A stretch of 64,000 nucleotides of DNA from assembly GCA_030532575.1 (NCBI GenBank), contig JAUNKV010000002.1:33051-97050 (forward strand), written 5' to 3'. The notes below the pieces were generated by a model. The model saw only the letters and a program-made list of their open reading frames with translations, did not search any database and was not told where the DNA came from. Origin of the DNA: Propionibacteriaceae bacterium (GTDB lineage: Bacteria; Actinomycetota; Actinomycetes; Propionibacteriales; Propionibacteriaceae). Below, piece after piece: positions 22,201-31,866 of the stretch (position 1 is its first letter; every line of letters starts with the position of its first letter). Both the position numbers and the translations under genes were made by a program.

Positions 22201-25181
22201 CCATCCCTGATCCGATGTTCCCCGCACAGCGGGGATGATCCGAGGTAGATCATGCTTGATCCAAATTTCTGGGGATGTTCCCCGCACAGCGGGGATGATC
22301 CTGGATGGGGTACGGCCGCCCTTCGTCGTCCCACATGTTCCCCGCACAGCGGGGATGATCCCTGCGAAGTCAACCTCTGAGCCCAAAAAAGATGATGTTC
22401 CCCGCACAGCAGGGATGATCCTGTGTCGGTTGCCGCGGACGATCTGGATGCGGTATGTTCCCCGCACAGCGGGGATGATCCTTCTGGCCGTCAGCCAGTC
22501 GATGTCATCGAGAAAATGTTCCCCGCACAGCGGGGATGATCCGATCAACGCCGGAAACTCCGCCATTCCGACAATATGTTCCCGCACAGCGGGGATGATC
22601 CTTTCAGCTCCAACTCTCGGACCTTGGGCGTGAGATGTTCCCCGCACAGCGGGGATGATCCTTGTCGTTTTCATCAATGCCCCGGGTTCGAAAGATGTTC
22701 CCCGCACAGCGGGGATGATCCGTCGCGATGGCGATTTGGACGCCATTCTTCTCGATGTTCCCCGCACAGCGGGGATGATCCCATTGTGAACGTGGCCGAT
22801 GCTGCCACCGTCAGATGTTCCCCGCACAGCGGGGATGATCCTCCACTGAATTCAGTGAGCGCGGAGACGTGTACATGTTCCCCGCACAGCGGGGATGATC
22901 CTTTCGCGGGCGCGCTGGCCGGGAAGCAATTCCAATGTTCCCCGCACAGCGGGGATGATCCGCTGGTGCCGTGCACCAGAGCATCCAAGTGGGCATGTTC
23001 CCCGCACAGCGGGGATGATCCCTCGCTCCGCCAGCTCGCCCCTGCGAACTCCAGATGTTCCCCGCACAGCGGGGATGATCCCGGGTTGGTGGCAGCATGA
23101 CCCCACCCAAGGCAATGTTCCCCGCACAGCGGGGATGATCCCTCGTCGTGGCCTGGCTGATCCGCCACGCCGACATGTTCCCCGCACAGCGGGGATGATC
23201 CGGTTTCCCACGTGGCAATCAGTCCGGCGATACCATGTTCCCCGCACAGCGGGGATGATCCCCACATCATCACCAACCCGAGCATCAGGCGCTGATGTTC
23301 CCCGCACAGCGGGGATGATCCTCTGACGGGACCGGCCTTCACGCTCTTTCGGAAATGTTCCCCGCACAGCGGGGATGATCCCCTGGGTGCTCACGCGCCT
23401 GGAGCGTGAGACTCATGTTCCCCGCACAGCGGGGATGATCCTCTCATGGAGGGCCGTTTGGGGCAGGGGGAGACATGTTCCCCGCACAGCGGGGATGATC
23501 CGCTGGACAAGGCCGGTCTGGACGCAGGAAAGATATGTTCCCCGCACAGCGGGGATGATCCCTACCTCGACCTGATCGAGAAGCGCATCGCTGGATGTTC
23601 CCCGCACAGCGGGGATGATCCCAGGGGGCGTTCATGCCCGCCCCGGCTGGTGGCATGTTCCCCGCACAGCGGGGATGATCCCGGGTTGAAGGGCTCGGCG
23701 GCGTTGTTGGTGTAATGTTCCCCGCACAGCGGGGATGATCCGTCCAGGACGCTCCGCTTGAGGCCATCCCACGCATGTTCCCCGCACAGCGGGGATGATC
23801 CCCTCTTGATGACGCTGTTGCGTTCTGCTTCGAGATGTTCCCCGCACAGCGGGGATGATCCCGCAGTCACCCCGGCAGCCGCGCGTGACGTGGCATGTTC
23901 CCCGCACAGCGGGGATGATCCCAGAATCTCGCTCTTGTGGAAGGCGCGGGTGGTATGTTCCCCGCACAGCGGGGATGATCCCCTATCTCGGCCCCGTCCC
24001 CGACGTGGATGATCATGTTCCCCGCACAGCGGGGATGATCCTGGCTGAAATGGTTGGCGTGCGGGTGCGCACTTATGTTCCCCGCACAGCGGGGATGATC
24101 CGACACACGCAGCCCACCACGGACAAGTTGCTTGATGTTCCCCGCACAGCGGGGATGATCCCTCGTACTCGAAGGTGGGGGACTTCTTCCCGGCCATGTT
24201 CCCCGCACAGCGGGGATGATCCCTTTCCGAGGCTGGTTCCGGAAAGTCGCGCAACATGTTCCCCGCACAGCGGGGATGATCCGTCTGCACCAGGGTCCTT
24301 CGGGTCGCCCATCTCATGTTCCCCGCACAGCGGGGATGATCCCCAACCCTTCATGAGTCGTCCCTGACCAAGCACATGTTCCCCGCACAGCGGGGATGAT
24401 CCGCGGCGGGACTCGAGGAACTGCGCGTCTTTGGGATGTTCCCCGCACAGCGGGGATGATCCGAATAGGAACCCCATCATGCTTGACTTCCAGAAATGTT
24501 CCCCGCACAGCGGGGATGATCCTGCCTGAACGGGTGGATGGTCTTCTCGGTCGGGATGTTCCCCGCACAGCGGGGATGATCCCCGGCCCGTCGTGACGAC
24601 CGGTGTGCCGAGGAAATGTTCCCCGCACAGCGGGGATGATCCCGGGAATGTGCCGCCTACCGGCACGAGGACTACATGTTCCCCGCACAGCGGGGATGAT
24701 CCCTGAGAGAGTCGACCGCGACCCACTGCTCGGTGATGTTCCCCGCACAGCGGGGATGATCCCGACCGCCGCGGCGGCATCCCCGCCCCCTCACTATGTT
24801 CCCCGCACAGCGGGGATGATCCCTTGGCCTTCATCTCAGCCCCCCCGGTTGTCGATGTTCCCCGCACAGCGGGGATGATCCCGAGTACAAGCGAATTCAA
24901 CGGTCAAAGGGACGATGTTCCCCGCACAGCGGGGATGATCCGGTCACCGACCATGAGGGCAACCCGGTCCCTGAATGTTCCCCGCACAGCGGGGATGATC
25001 CCACACTGTTGTGCCGGAGACGGTGTGACGACCCATGTTCCCCACACAGCGGGGATGATCCGTCGACTGTGGCCCGGCATTGGCGTGAGGGGCAATGTTC
25101 CCCGCACAGCGGGGATGATCCCAACTCCGGCCACCGCTCCTCGATGTCGATCACATGTTCCCCGCACAGCGGGGATGATCC
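19213..25181 (+). CRISPR. Type I-E CRISPR array, 100 repeats of 27 bp
   Basis: One hundred repeats recur every 60-61 bases, the first at 19213 and the last at 25155-25181. The conserved core starts ATGTTCCCCGC, contains the loop ACA and ends GGGGATGATCC; spacers are about 33 bases. Three repeats differ: repeat 54 (22395) has G to A in the stem, repeat 57 (22576) lacks one C, and repeat 98 (25035) has CCCCAC for CCCCGC. The array follows the I-E cas2 gene and is read on the plus strand; decayed repeats at the right end mark the old, leader-distal side. Confidence 0.99.
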
Positions 25182-25214
25182 GAAGCCAACCCTGGCCGAC
25201 CGCCGACGCGCAGC

Positions 25215-25547
25215 ATTTTCCCCGCACAGCGAGGATGATTTGGCATCACCTTCCAGCTCGCCGAAAACCAGGGTTGTTCCTCGTGGGGATGATTACAGGC
25301 ACTCCTTCGCGGAGCCACTGGCCAATGCACCTGTTCCCATCTCGGATACTCCCTGGGTCTTGATGTCTCCCAGGCGGAGGGGCTCTGACGAGGACTGTCT
25401 CATACGAGGCAAAACCTGGTGGTAGACTCCGCACTGTGAGGTGGCTCATCCCCCGCAAGCCCTGAAAGAACGGGCCGCCAGAACGGGGGGCGGGGTCACC
25501 TCGACTGTTTGTTTCCCAGGTTCCCCGCGCTACGGGATCATCCCAGC
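25215..25547 (+). repeat. Decayed leader-distal end of the I-E array
   Basis: After the last intact repeat, degenerate copies continue in phase: 25215-25241 (ATTTTCCCCGC...GAGGATGATT), 25273-25295 (loop mostly deleted), 25331-25352 (CTGTTCCC...GGATACTCC), a fragment near 25446-25460, and a better-preserved copy at 25518-25544 (GGTTCCCCGC...GGGATCATCC). Spacing stays near 60 bases. No gene is visible in this stretch. Confidence 0.75.
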
Positions 25548-25591
25548 CACATGACCTGCCGCTGATACCCTCAAGGGCCATCCCAGCTTGG

Positions 25592-25632
25592 ACCCCAAAG
25601 GCTCACTCATCTCACCCTTGGGGTGTTATTCC
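25592..25632. terminator. Probable terminator after the I-E array
   Basis: An imperfect inverted repeat ACCCCAAAGG / CCCTTGGGGT (one mismatch, 14-base loop) is followed by GTTATT. It lies between the array and the convergent small gene at 25666-25920, so it could stop transcripts from both sides. Confidence 0.5.
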
Positions 25633-25665
25633 TCACAGGTGCAGAAAAGGGCATGACCACCCCTC

Positions 25666-25920
25666 TCACTGCTGGCCGAGTTGGTGCCCCCGCTCACACT
25701 CGACCCCCACCTGCTCGGCCTCCAGGCCCTCCAACGCATCGGCGACGACGTGCTCGCCGTCGGCCTCGACCAGCGCCATGATCCGACCTCCGGCCGCCGT
25801 GACCTGGACCTCCACCACCTGCGCCCCGACATCGGTGACCCGGTGATCAACAGCGGCCACCGTCTCCAGGGCAGGAACCGCAGCGGTGGGGACAACCTCG
25901 ACGAGGTACAGCTGGGACAC
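25666..25920 (-). CDS. Small conserved-looking protein of unknown function
   Basis: 84 residues if started at the GTG at 25920, which has AGGAG 7 bases before it. A longer frame to 25947 is open but lacks such a site. The sequence (SQLYLVEVVPTAAVPALE..., then VVEVQVTAAGGRIMALVEAD) suggests a small alpha/beta fold with alternating strands and helices and ends in a polar tail. There is no signal peptide or membrane segment. I do not recognise the family. It is divergent from the ABC exporter genes and points toward the CRISPR array. Confidence 0.6.
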   Translation of the reverse strand: MSQLYLVEVVPTAAVPALETVAAVDHRVTDVGAQVVEVQVTAAGGRIMALVEADGEHVVADALEGLEAEQVGVECERGHQLGQQ

Positions 25921-26115
25921 GGGTAACTCCTGTCGACGAATCAACATGCCACGCTACGTCGCCCCTTGGCCGGGATCAACCATCCGCCTGCCTCCTCCCT
26001 GTCCCCCACATTGGCGACAGTGGAGTTCCCGGAGGACACCCCGTAAACTTGGCGACGTGCTGTCCCATCCTCACCTGCGCCCCCTGCCCGACGGCGCACC
26101 CCACCGGGGGGCCTG
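25921..26115. promoter_or_regulatory. Divergent promoter region
   Basis: 195 bases between the small minus-strand gene and the ABC exporter operon must contain both promoters. The string TTGGCGAC occurs twice (near 26010 and 26049), which could be a regulator-binding repeat. A GGGGGG run just before the ATG at 26116 is the likely ribosome binding site. Confidence 0.35.
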
Positions 26116-27861
26116 ATGCTCGGACGTCTCCTCACCCTCACCTTGACCCGCCTCAAGCCCTACTGGCGCTCCCTCACCATCGTGGTGGTACTCCAGGTGA
26201 TCGCGACGGTCATGGCCCTCTACCTACCCACCCTCAACGCCCGGATCATCGATGAGGGCGTCGTCGTCGGCGACATCCCCGCCATCTGGCGCTCCGGCCT
26301 CCTGATGCTCGTCTTCGCCCTGATCCAGGCCTTGGCCCAGATCGTCGCCATCTGGTTCGGCGTCCGCGCGGCCATGAGCATGTCCCGCGACCTGCGCGCC
26401 GCCATCTTCGACCGCGCCCTCAGCTTCTCCACCACCGAGGTCCGCACATTCGGCGCCTCCTCCCTGCTGACCCGCACCACCAACGACGTCCAACAACTCC
26501 AGAACATCGTGCAGACCAGCCTCACGATGCTCATCGGCGCCCCCATCACGATGGTCGGCGGCTTTGTCATGGCATGGCGCGAGGACCCTGGCATGTCCTG
26601 GATCATCGGCGTCGGCGTCGTCGTGCTCGGCATGGCCCTGACCACCCTGGTGCTGTTCGTCTCCCCCCTGTTCCAGCGGATGCAGCGCAACCTCGACGAC
26701 CTCAACCGTGTGCTCCGCGAACAGATCACCGGCATCCGTGTCGTGCGCGCCTTCGTCCGGGAGGACCACGAGGCCGCCCGCTTCGACCAGGCCAACACCT
26801 CCGTCTACGAGGTCTCCCTCAAGGCCGCCCGGCTCATGGTGCTGCTGTTCCCCCTGGCCTTCCTCGTGATGAACCTGTCCCAGGTGGCGGTCATCTGGTT
26901 CGGCGGTCACCGCGTCGACGGCGGCGACATCCAGATCGGTCAGCTGATGGCCTTCCTGTCCTACCTCATGCAAATCCTCATCTCGGTGATGATGTCCACG
27001 ATGCTGGTCTTCATGGCCCCCCGCGCCGCCGTCTCCGCCGACCGCATCCTCCAGGTCCTGGACACCGCACCCACCGTGGCACCCCCGAAGCACCCGGTCA
27101 CACCGTCGCAGCTGACCGGGGTGGTCGAGTTCCGCGACGTCACCTTCGCCTACCCCGGCGCCGCCGAACCAGTACTGGACCAGATCAGCTTCCGCCTGAC
27201 CCCCGGCCGCACCACCGCCATCATCGGCTCGACGGGCTCCGGCAAGTCCACCCTGACCAACCTCATCCCCCGCCTGTTCGACGTCACCTCGGGCCAGGTC
27301 CTCCTCGACGGCGTGGACGTCCGCGACCTCGACCCCGACGCCCTGTGGTCGAGGATCGCACTGGTGCCGCAGCGCCCCTACCTGTTCTCCGGCACCGTCG
27401 CCTCCAACCTGCGCCACGGCCGCCCCGACGCCACCGACGAGCAGATGTGGCAGGCCCTCACCGTCGCCCAGGCCGCCGACTTCGTCGCAGCCCTCGACGG
27501 CGGCCTCGAGGCCCCGATCTCCCAGGGCGGGACCAACGTCTCCGGCGGCCAACGTCAACGCCTGTCCATCGCACGCGCCCTGGTCAAGGACGCCGCCGTC
27601 AACATCTTCGACGACTCCTTCTCCGCCCTCGACGTCGCCACCGACGCCCGTCTGCGCGCCGCCCTGGCCCCGGCGACGGCGGACCGCGCCACCCTCATCG
27701 TCGCCCAGCGGGTTGCGACCATCCGAAACGCCGATGAGATCCTGGTCCTGGAGCACGGCCGGATCGTGGGTCGCGGCACCCACGACGAGCTGCTGGCCAG
27801 CAACCCCACCTACCAGGAGATCGTCGAGAGCCAGCTGAGCATCGAGGAGGCCCAGGCATGA
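26116..27861 (+). CDS. ABC exporter, heterodimer subunit with degenerate ATPase site
   Basis: 581 residues. A six-helix exporter membrane domain (about 1-310) is fused to an ATPase domain. Walker A STGSGKST, the signature VSGGQRQR and Walker B NIFDDSFSALD are visible. The residue after the Walker B Asp is Asp instead of the catalytic Glu, as in one half of heterodimeric exporters. The partner gene follows with an ATGA overlap. Together they probably export a hydrophobic compound, drug or lipid. The substrate cannot be read from the sequence. Confidence 0.9.
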   Translation: MLGRLLTLTLTRLKPYWRSLTIVVVLQVIATVMALYLPTLNARIIDEGVVVGDIPAIWRSGLLMLVFALIQALAQIVAIWFGVRAAMSMSRDLRAAIFDRALSFSTTEVRTFGASSLLTRTTNDVQQLQNIVQTSLTMLIGAPITMVGGFVMAWREDPGMSWIIGVGVVVLGMALTTLVLFVSPLFQRMQRNLDDLNRVLREQITGIRVVRAFVREDHEAARFDQANTSVYEVSLKAARLMVLLFPLAFLVMNLSQVAVIWFGGHRVDGGDIQIGQLMAFLSYLMQILISVMMSTMLVFMAPRAAVSADRILQVLDTAPTVAPPKHPVTPSQLTGVVEFRDVTFAYPGAAEPVLDQISFRLTPGRTTAIIGSTGSGKSTLTNLIPRLFDVTSGQVLLDGVDVRDLDPDALWSRIALVPQRPYLFSGTVASNLRHGRPDATDEQMWQALTVAQAADFVAALDGGLEAPISQGGTNVSGGQRQRLSIARALVKDAAVNIFDDSFSALDVATDARLRAALAPATADRATLIVAQRVATIRNADEILVLEHGRIVGRGTHDELLASNPTYQEIVESQLSIEEAQA

Positions 27862-29822
27862 GCACCGACTCCGGCTCCGCCGTGGCGAAGCAACGCCCGA
27901 AGCACGGCCCCGGCCGCATCCAGCACGGCCCGGGCGGGCCCAGCGGCACCGGTGAGACGGCGGTCAGCTTCGGGCCGTCGCTGCGACGGCTGCTCACCCA
28001 GCTGCGACCCCAACGGCTCGCCGTCGGCATCGCGGTCACGCTGTCGCTGCTCTCGGTGGTGCTGGCCACACTCGGCCCGAAGACTCTGGGTCACGCCACG
28101 GACCTGCTGCTGGCGGGCATCGTCGGCAAGAACATGCCCGCAGGCCTCAGCAAGGAGCAGGCCATCGAGGCTGCAGGGGATTCGACGCTGGCCGACATGC
28201 TGCGCCGCGTCGACTTCACCCCCGGCCTGGGCATCGACTTCCCCGCCATCGGCCAGGTGGCGCTGATCGTCGTCGGCATCTACGCCATCTCCGGGGTCGC
28301 CTCGTATCTGAGCAACTTCCTGCTGATCGGGGCGGCGCAGCGTTCGGTGAAGCAGCTGCGCACCGAGGTGGCGGCGAAGCTGGAGCGGCTGCCGCTGTCC
28401 CACTTCGACAAGCAGCCGCGCGGTGAGCTGCTGAGCCGCACCACCAACGACATCGACAACATCCAGCAGACCTTCCAGCAGACCCTGCCGCAGTTCCTGA
28501 ATGCGTTGCTGACGGTGGTCGGGGTACTCATCATGATGGTGTGGATCTCGTGGCCGCTGGCAGTGGTGACCATCGTGTCCATCCCACTGTCGATGGTGGT
28601 GGTGCCGTTCATCATGAAACGCTCCCAGAAGCAGTTCGCGGCGATGTGGAAGGCCACCGGTGAGCTGAACTCGGAGGCCGAGGAGGCCTACACCGGTCAT
28701 TCACTGGTGAAGGTGTTCGGGCGCAAGGCCGAGGTCGCGGCCAGTTTCCACACCCGCAACGAGGAGCTGTTCCGTTCCTCCTTCGGGGCGCAGTTCCTCT
28801 CCGCGGTGCTGATGCCCATCATGTTCCTGGTCGGGAACCTCAACTACGTGGTGGTCGCGGTCTTCGGTGGCCTGCAGGTGGCCTCGGGGCAGATGAACAT
28901 CGGCGACGTGCAGGCCTTCATCCAGTACTCGCGGCAGTTCACACAGCCGTTGACCCAGCTGGCGTCGATGATGAACGTCCTGCAGTCGGGCGTGGCCTCG
29001 GCGGAGCGGGTCTTCGAGCTGCTGGATGCCGACGAGATGACCCCGGAGCCTCAGGCGGGCCTGGAGGTGAAGCGGGGCGAGGTGGTCTTCGATCACGTGT
29101 CCTTCTCGTACTCGCCGTCGCGGCCGCTGATCCGGGACCTGAACCTGGTGGTGCAGCCCGGCCAGACGGTCGCCGTCGTGGGGCCGACGGGGGCGGGCAA
29201 GACGACGCTGGTGAACCTGTTGATGCGGTTCTACGACTTGGATTCCGGGCGCATCCTGCTGGATGGGGTGGACATCGCCACCATCAATCGGGCGGCGCTG
29301 CGCGAAAACATCGGGATGGTGCTGCAGGACACGTGGCTGTTCGGCGGCACGATCCGCGAGAACATCGCCTACGGCAGACCGGGCGCGAGCGAGGAAGAGA
29401 TCCTGGCGGCGGCGAAGGCGGCCTTCGTCGACCGGTTCGTGCACTCCCTGCCGGAGGGCTACGACACGGTGATCGACGAGGAGGGCAGCAACGTCTCCGC
29501 GGGCGAGAAGCAGCTCATCACCATCGCCAGGGCGTTCCTGTCGGAACCTGCGCTGCTGATCCTGGATGAGGCCACCTCGTCGGTGGACACCCGCACCGAG
29601 CTGCTGCTGCAAAAAGCCATGTCGGCGCTGCGTTCGGGTCGCACGTCGTTCGTGATCGCCCACCGGCTGTCCACCATCCGGGATGCGGACCTGATCCTGG
29701 TGATGGCCGACGGCGACATCGTCGAGCAGGGCACCCACGACGACCTGCTGGCCGCGAAAGGCCGCTACTTCGAGCTGTACCAGTCACAGTTCGACGCGAC
29801 GGAGGAACCCACGGAGGGCTGA
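27858..29822 (+). CDS. ABC exporter, heterodimer subunit with canonical Walker B
   Basis: 654 residues. After a polar N-terminal extension of about 40 residues come the exporter membrane domain (with a long extracytoplasmic insert near 80-130) and the ATPase domain. Walker A is PTGAGKTT and Walker B is LLILDEATSS with the catalytic Glu, but the signature is NVSAGEKQL instead of LSGGQ. Paired with the upstream subunit this gives one normal and one degenerate ATP site, the known arrangement of heterodimeric exporters. It starts in the stop codon of the previous gene. Confidence 0.92.
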   Translation: MSTDSGSAVAKQRPKHGPGRIQHGPGGPSGTGETAVSFGPSLRRLLTQLRPQRLAVGIAVTLSLLSVVLATLGPKTLGHATDLLLAGIVGKNMPAGLSKEQAIEAAGDSTLADMLRRVDFTPGLGIDFPAIGQVALIVVGIYAISGVASYLSNFLLIGAAQRSVKQLRTEVAAKLERLPLSHFDKQPRGELLSRTTNDIDNIQQTFQQTLPQFLNALLTVVGVLIMMVWISWPLAVVTIVSIPLSMVVVPFIMKRSQKQFAAMWKATGELNSEAEEAYTGHSLVKVFGRKAEVAASFHTRNEELFRSSFGAQFLSAVLMPIMFLVGNLNYVVVAVFGGLQVASGQMNIGDVQAFIQYSRQFTQPLTQLASMMNVLQSGVASAERVFELLDADEMTPEPQAGLEVKRGEVVFDHVSFSYSPSRPLIRDLNLVVQPGQTVAVVGPTGAGKTTLVNLLMRFYDLDSGRILLDGVDIATINRAALRENIGMVLQDTWLFGGTIRENIAYGRPGASEEEILAAAKAAFVDRFVHSLPEGYDTVIDEEGSNVSAGEKQLITIARAFLSEPALLILDEATSSVDTRTELLLQKAMSALRSGRTSFVIAHRLSTIRDADLILVMADGDIVEQGTHDDLLAAKGRYFELYQSQFDATEEPTEG

Positions 29823-29924
29823 GCAGGCTGCTTCCTCGAAGCTCACAGAACCTTCTGGGCGCGCTGCGCGTTTGGCGAGTGAGAGCGACACCGCTCCCGA
29901 GACTCACGACAAGGAGGCGCGAAG

Positions 29925-30185
29925 ATGCGAAGGATCACGACCGCTGCTGTGGCGTGTGTGCTGCTGTTCGGGGCGTTCACAGCAGCCCACCCGGCGCAGG
30001 CCGAGGAGAACCCCTGCGACCCCGCCAATGGTCGGTACACCTGCGACGGCAGCGAGGACCAACCAGATGGCGACGCCAGGCCTTACTGGAAGTACTGGAA
30101 GAAGCCCAAGCTGCCCCACACGGGAGTCAGCGCACTCTCCCAGCCCGGCGAAGGGAGCGCAGCTGGTATTGCACTGACATTCTGA
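29925..30185 (+). CDS. Small secreted protein with an orphan LPHTG motif
   Basis: 86 residues. The first 27 or so form a signal peptide (RRITTAAVACVLLFGAFTAA, then HPAQAEE with an AQA cleavage site). The mature part is short and polar, with two cysteines (PCDPANGRYTCDG) and a KYWKKPK stretch. Near the C-terminus is LPHTGVSAL, a sortase-like LPXTG motif. What follows (SQPGEGSAAGIALTF) lacks a membrane helix and the terminal basic residues, so anchoring is unlikely as it stands. A perfect AAGGAGG precedes the ATG by 8 bases. Function unknown. Confidence 0.7.
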   Translation: MRRITTAAVACVLLFGAFTAAHPAQAEENPCDPANGRYTCDGSEDQPDGDARPYWKYWKKPKLPHTGVSALSQPGEGSAAGIALTF

Positions 30186-30211
30186 GTTGGTCCGTCCATC
30201 GCCCCAGACGG

Positions 30212-30240
30212 GATAATGGCCTCTCGACATGCGGGAGGTG
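30212..30240 (+). promoter_or_regulatory. Promoter box and strong ribosome binding site of the antiporter gene
   Basis: GATAAT at 30212-30217 is a good -10 candidate; the nearest -35-like hexamer is TTGGTC at 30187-30192 with a long 19-base spacer. GGAGGTGA (30233-30240) is an almost ideal ribosome binding site just before the ATG at 30245. Confidence 0.45.
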
Positions 30241-30244
30241 AGCG

Positions 30245-31762
30245 ATGAGTGACCAGGAGATGTACCTGGCGGTGCTCGTCGCCTGCGGGGTCCTCCTGGC
30301 CGGGGTGGTGGCGGTGCGCATCTCGTCGCGCAGCTCCCTGCCCGGTCTGCTGCTCTACCTGGGGATCGGGCTCATCATCGGGGAGGCCGGGCTCGGCATC
30401 CGGTTCGACGACGCCCGCCTGGCCTACAACATCGCCGTGCTGCTGGTGGCGGTGCTGCTCTTCGACGGCGGCTTCACCACCCGCTGGTCCGAGTTCAGAC
30501 CCGTCGCCTGGAAATCCGCGCTGCTCGGCACCGTCGGGGTGCTGGTCTCCATCGCGGTGGCCGCCACCGTCGCGGTGCTGGTGCTCGGCGTGGACGTGCG
30601 CACCGGCATCCTGCTGGCCGCGATGGTCTCCTCCACCGACGCCGCAGCCGTGTTCGCCATCCTCAGACGCCTACCCCTGAAGGCCCGGGTCCGCACCACC
30701 CTGGAGGGCGAATCCGGGGTCAACGACCCGCCCGCCATCATCATCGTCAGCGTCGTGGTCTCCGACGCCTGGGGTCAGGCCAGCATCGCCTCGATGGTCA
30801 CCACGGGGCTGTTCCAGCTGGCGGTCGGTGCCGTCGTCGGACTGGTGATCGCACGCATCGGGCAGTCGCTGCTGCACCGTATCTCGCTGCCGAGCGCGGG
30901 CCTGTACCCCCTGGCTACGCTGGCCATCGCACTGACCGCCTACTCCACCGCCGGTTCCCTGCAGGCCTCCGGGCTGCTCGCTGCCTACGTCGCGGGCCTG
31001 TGGCTCGGCAACCAGGCCCTGCCCCACCACGCCTCGACGGAGGGGTTCACCGAGTCGCTGGGCTGGCTGTCGCAGATCATGCTGTTCGTGCTGCTGGGCC
31101 TGCTCGCCTCCCCCAGCGAACTCCCGGCGGCAATCGTTCCGGCGCTGGTCATCGGCTCGGCCCTGATGTTCCTGGCCCGCCCCATCTCCGTCGCCGTGTG
31201 CCTGACCCCGTTCCGGGAACGGTTCCGCACCCAGATGTTCATCTCCGCCGCCGGGATGCGCGGCGCAGTGCCCATCATGCTGGCGACGATCCCGCTCACC
31301 CAGAACCTGCCGGGCGCCTCCCACATGTTCCACGTCATCTTCCTGCTGGTGGCAACCTTCACCCTGCTGCAGGCCCCGCTGCTGCCAAAACTGGCCCGCT
31401 GGGCCGGGGTGCTGGATGCGATCAGCCCGCAGGCCCTGAACTTCGAGTCCTCCCCGCTGGAGGGCATCAACGCCTCCCTGGTGCAGTTCACCATCCCGAA
31501 GCAGGGCCAGCTGGTGGGGATGTGGGGCACCGACCTGCGGCTCCCCCAAGGCGCGGTGGTCTCGATGGTGGTGCGCGGCCAGCAGGTCATCGTCCCCGAC
31601 CAGACCCTGCGGCTGCAGGGCGACGACCAGCTGGTGATGGCCGTGCAGACCGGCCTGGAGGAACAGGTCCAGGGCCGCCTGACCCTGCTCAACCAGCACG
31701 GCCCACTGGCCCGCTGGCTGGTCTCCGGCCGCAACCGCCGTCGCCTCCTCGGCGACGAGTGA
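30245..31762 (+). CDS. Potassium/proton antiporter (NhaP2/CvrA type, CPA1 family)
   Basis: 505 residues. About twelve membrane helices (1-395) are followed by a cytoplasmic TrkA-C-like domain (about 400-485, FTIPKQGQLVGM...). The CPA1 core motifs are present: SSTDAAAVFAILRR and ESGVNDPPA with the Asn-Asp pair of the ion site. Such proteins exchange cytoplasmic potassium for protons and help in osmotic and pH balance; the TrkA-C domain usually senses a nucleotide. The start has an excellent ribosome binding site. It stands as a single gene, convergent with the lipoprotein gene at 31867. Confidence 0.88.
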   Translation: MSDQEMYLAVLVACGVLLAGVVAVRISSRSSLPGLLLYLGIGLIIGEAGLGIRFDDARLAYNIAVLLVAVLLFDGGFTTRWSEFRPVAWKSALLGTVGVLVSIAVAATVAVLVLGVDVRTGILLAAMVSSTDAAAVFAILRRLPLKARVRTTLEGESGVNDPPAIIIVSVVVSDAWGQASIASMVTTGLFQLAVGAVVGLVIARIGQSLLHRISLPSAGLYPLATLAIALTAYSTAGSLQASGLLAAYVAGLWLGNQALPHHASTEGFTESLGWLSQIMLFVLLGLLASPSELPAAIVPALVIGSALMFLARPISVAVCLTPFRERFRTQMFISAAGMRGAVPIMLATIPLTQNLPGASHMFHVIFLLVATFTLLQAPLLPKLARWAGVLDAISPQALNFESSPLEGINASLVQFTIPKQGQLVGMWGTDLRLPQGAVVSMVVRGQQVIVPDQTLRLQGDDQLVMAVQTGLEEQVQGRLTLLNQHGPLARWLVSGRNRRRLLGDE

Positions 31763-31866
31763 GCCTCCCCGGGCAGAGCTGCAACAGACCGGGAAACCCG
31801 CCGCCAACCTCCCTCCGGCTTGCCCGGGTGGGCGGTTGGTGACGGGTTCCCCGGATTCTCGACGGG

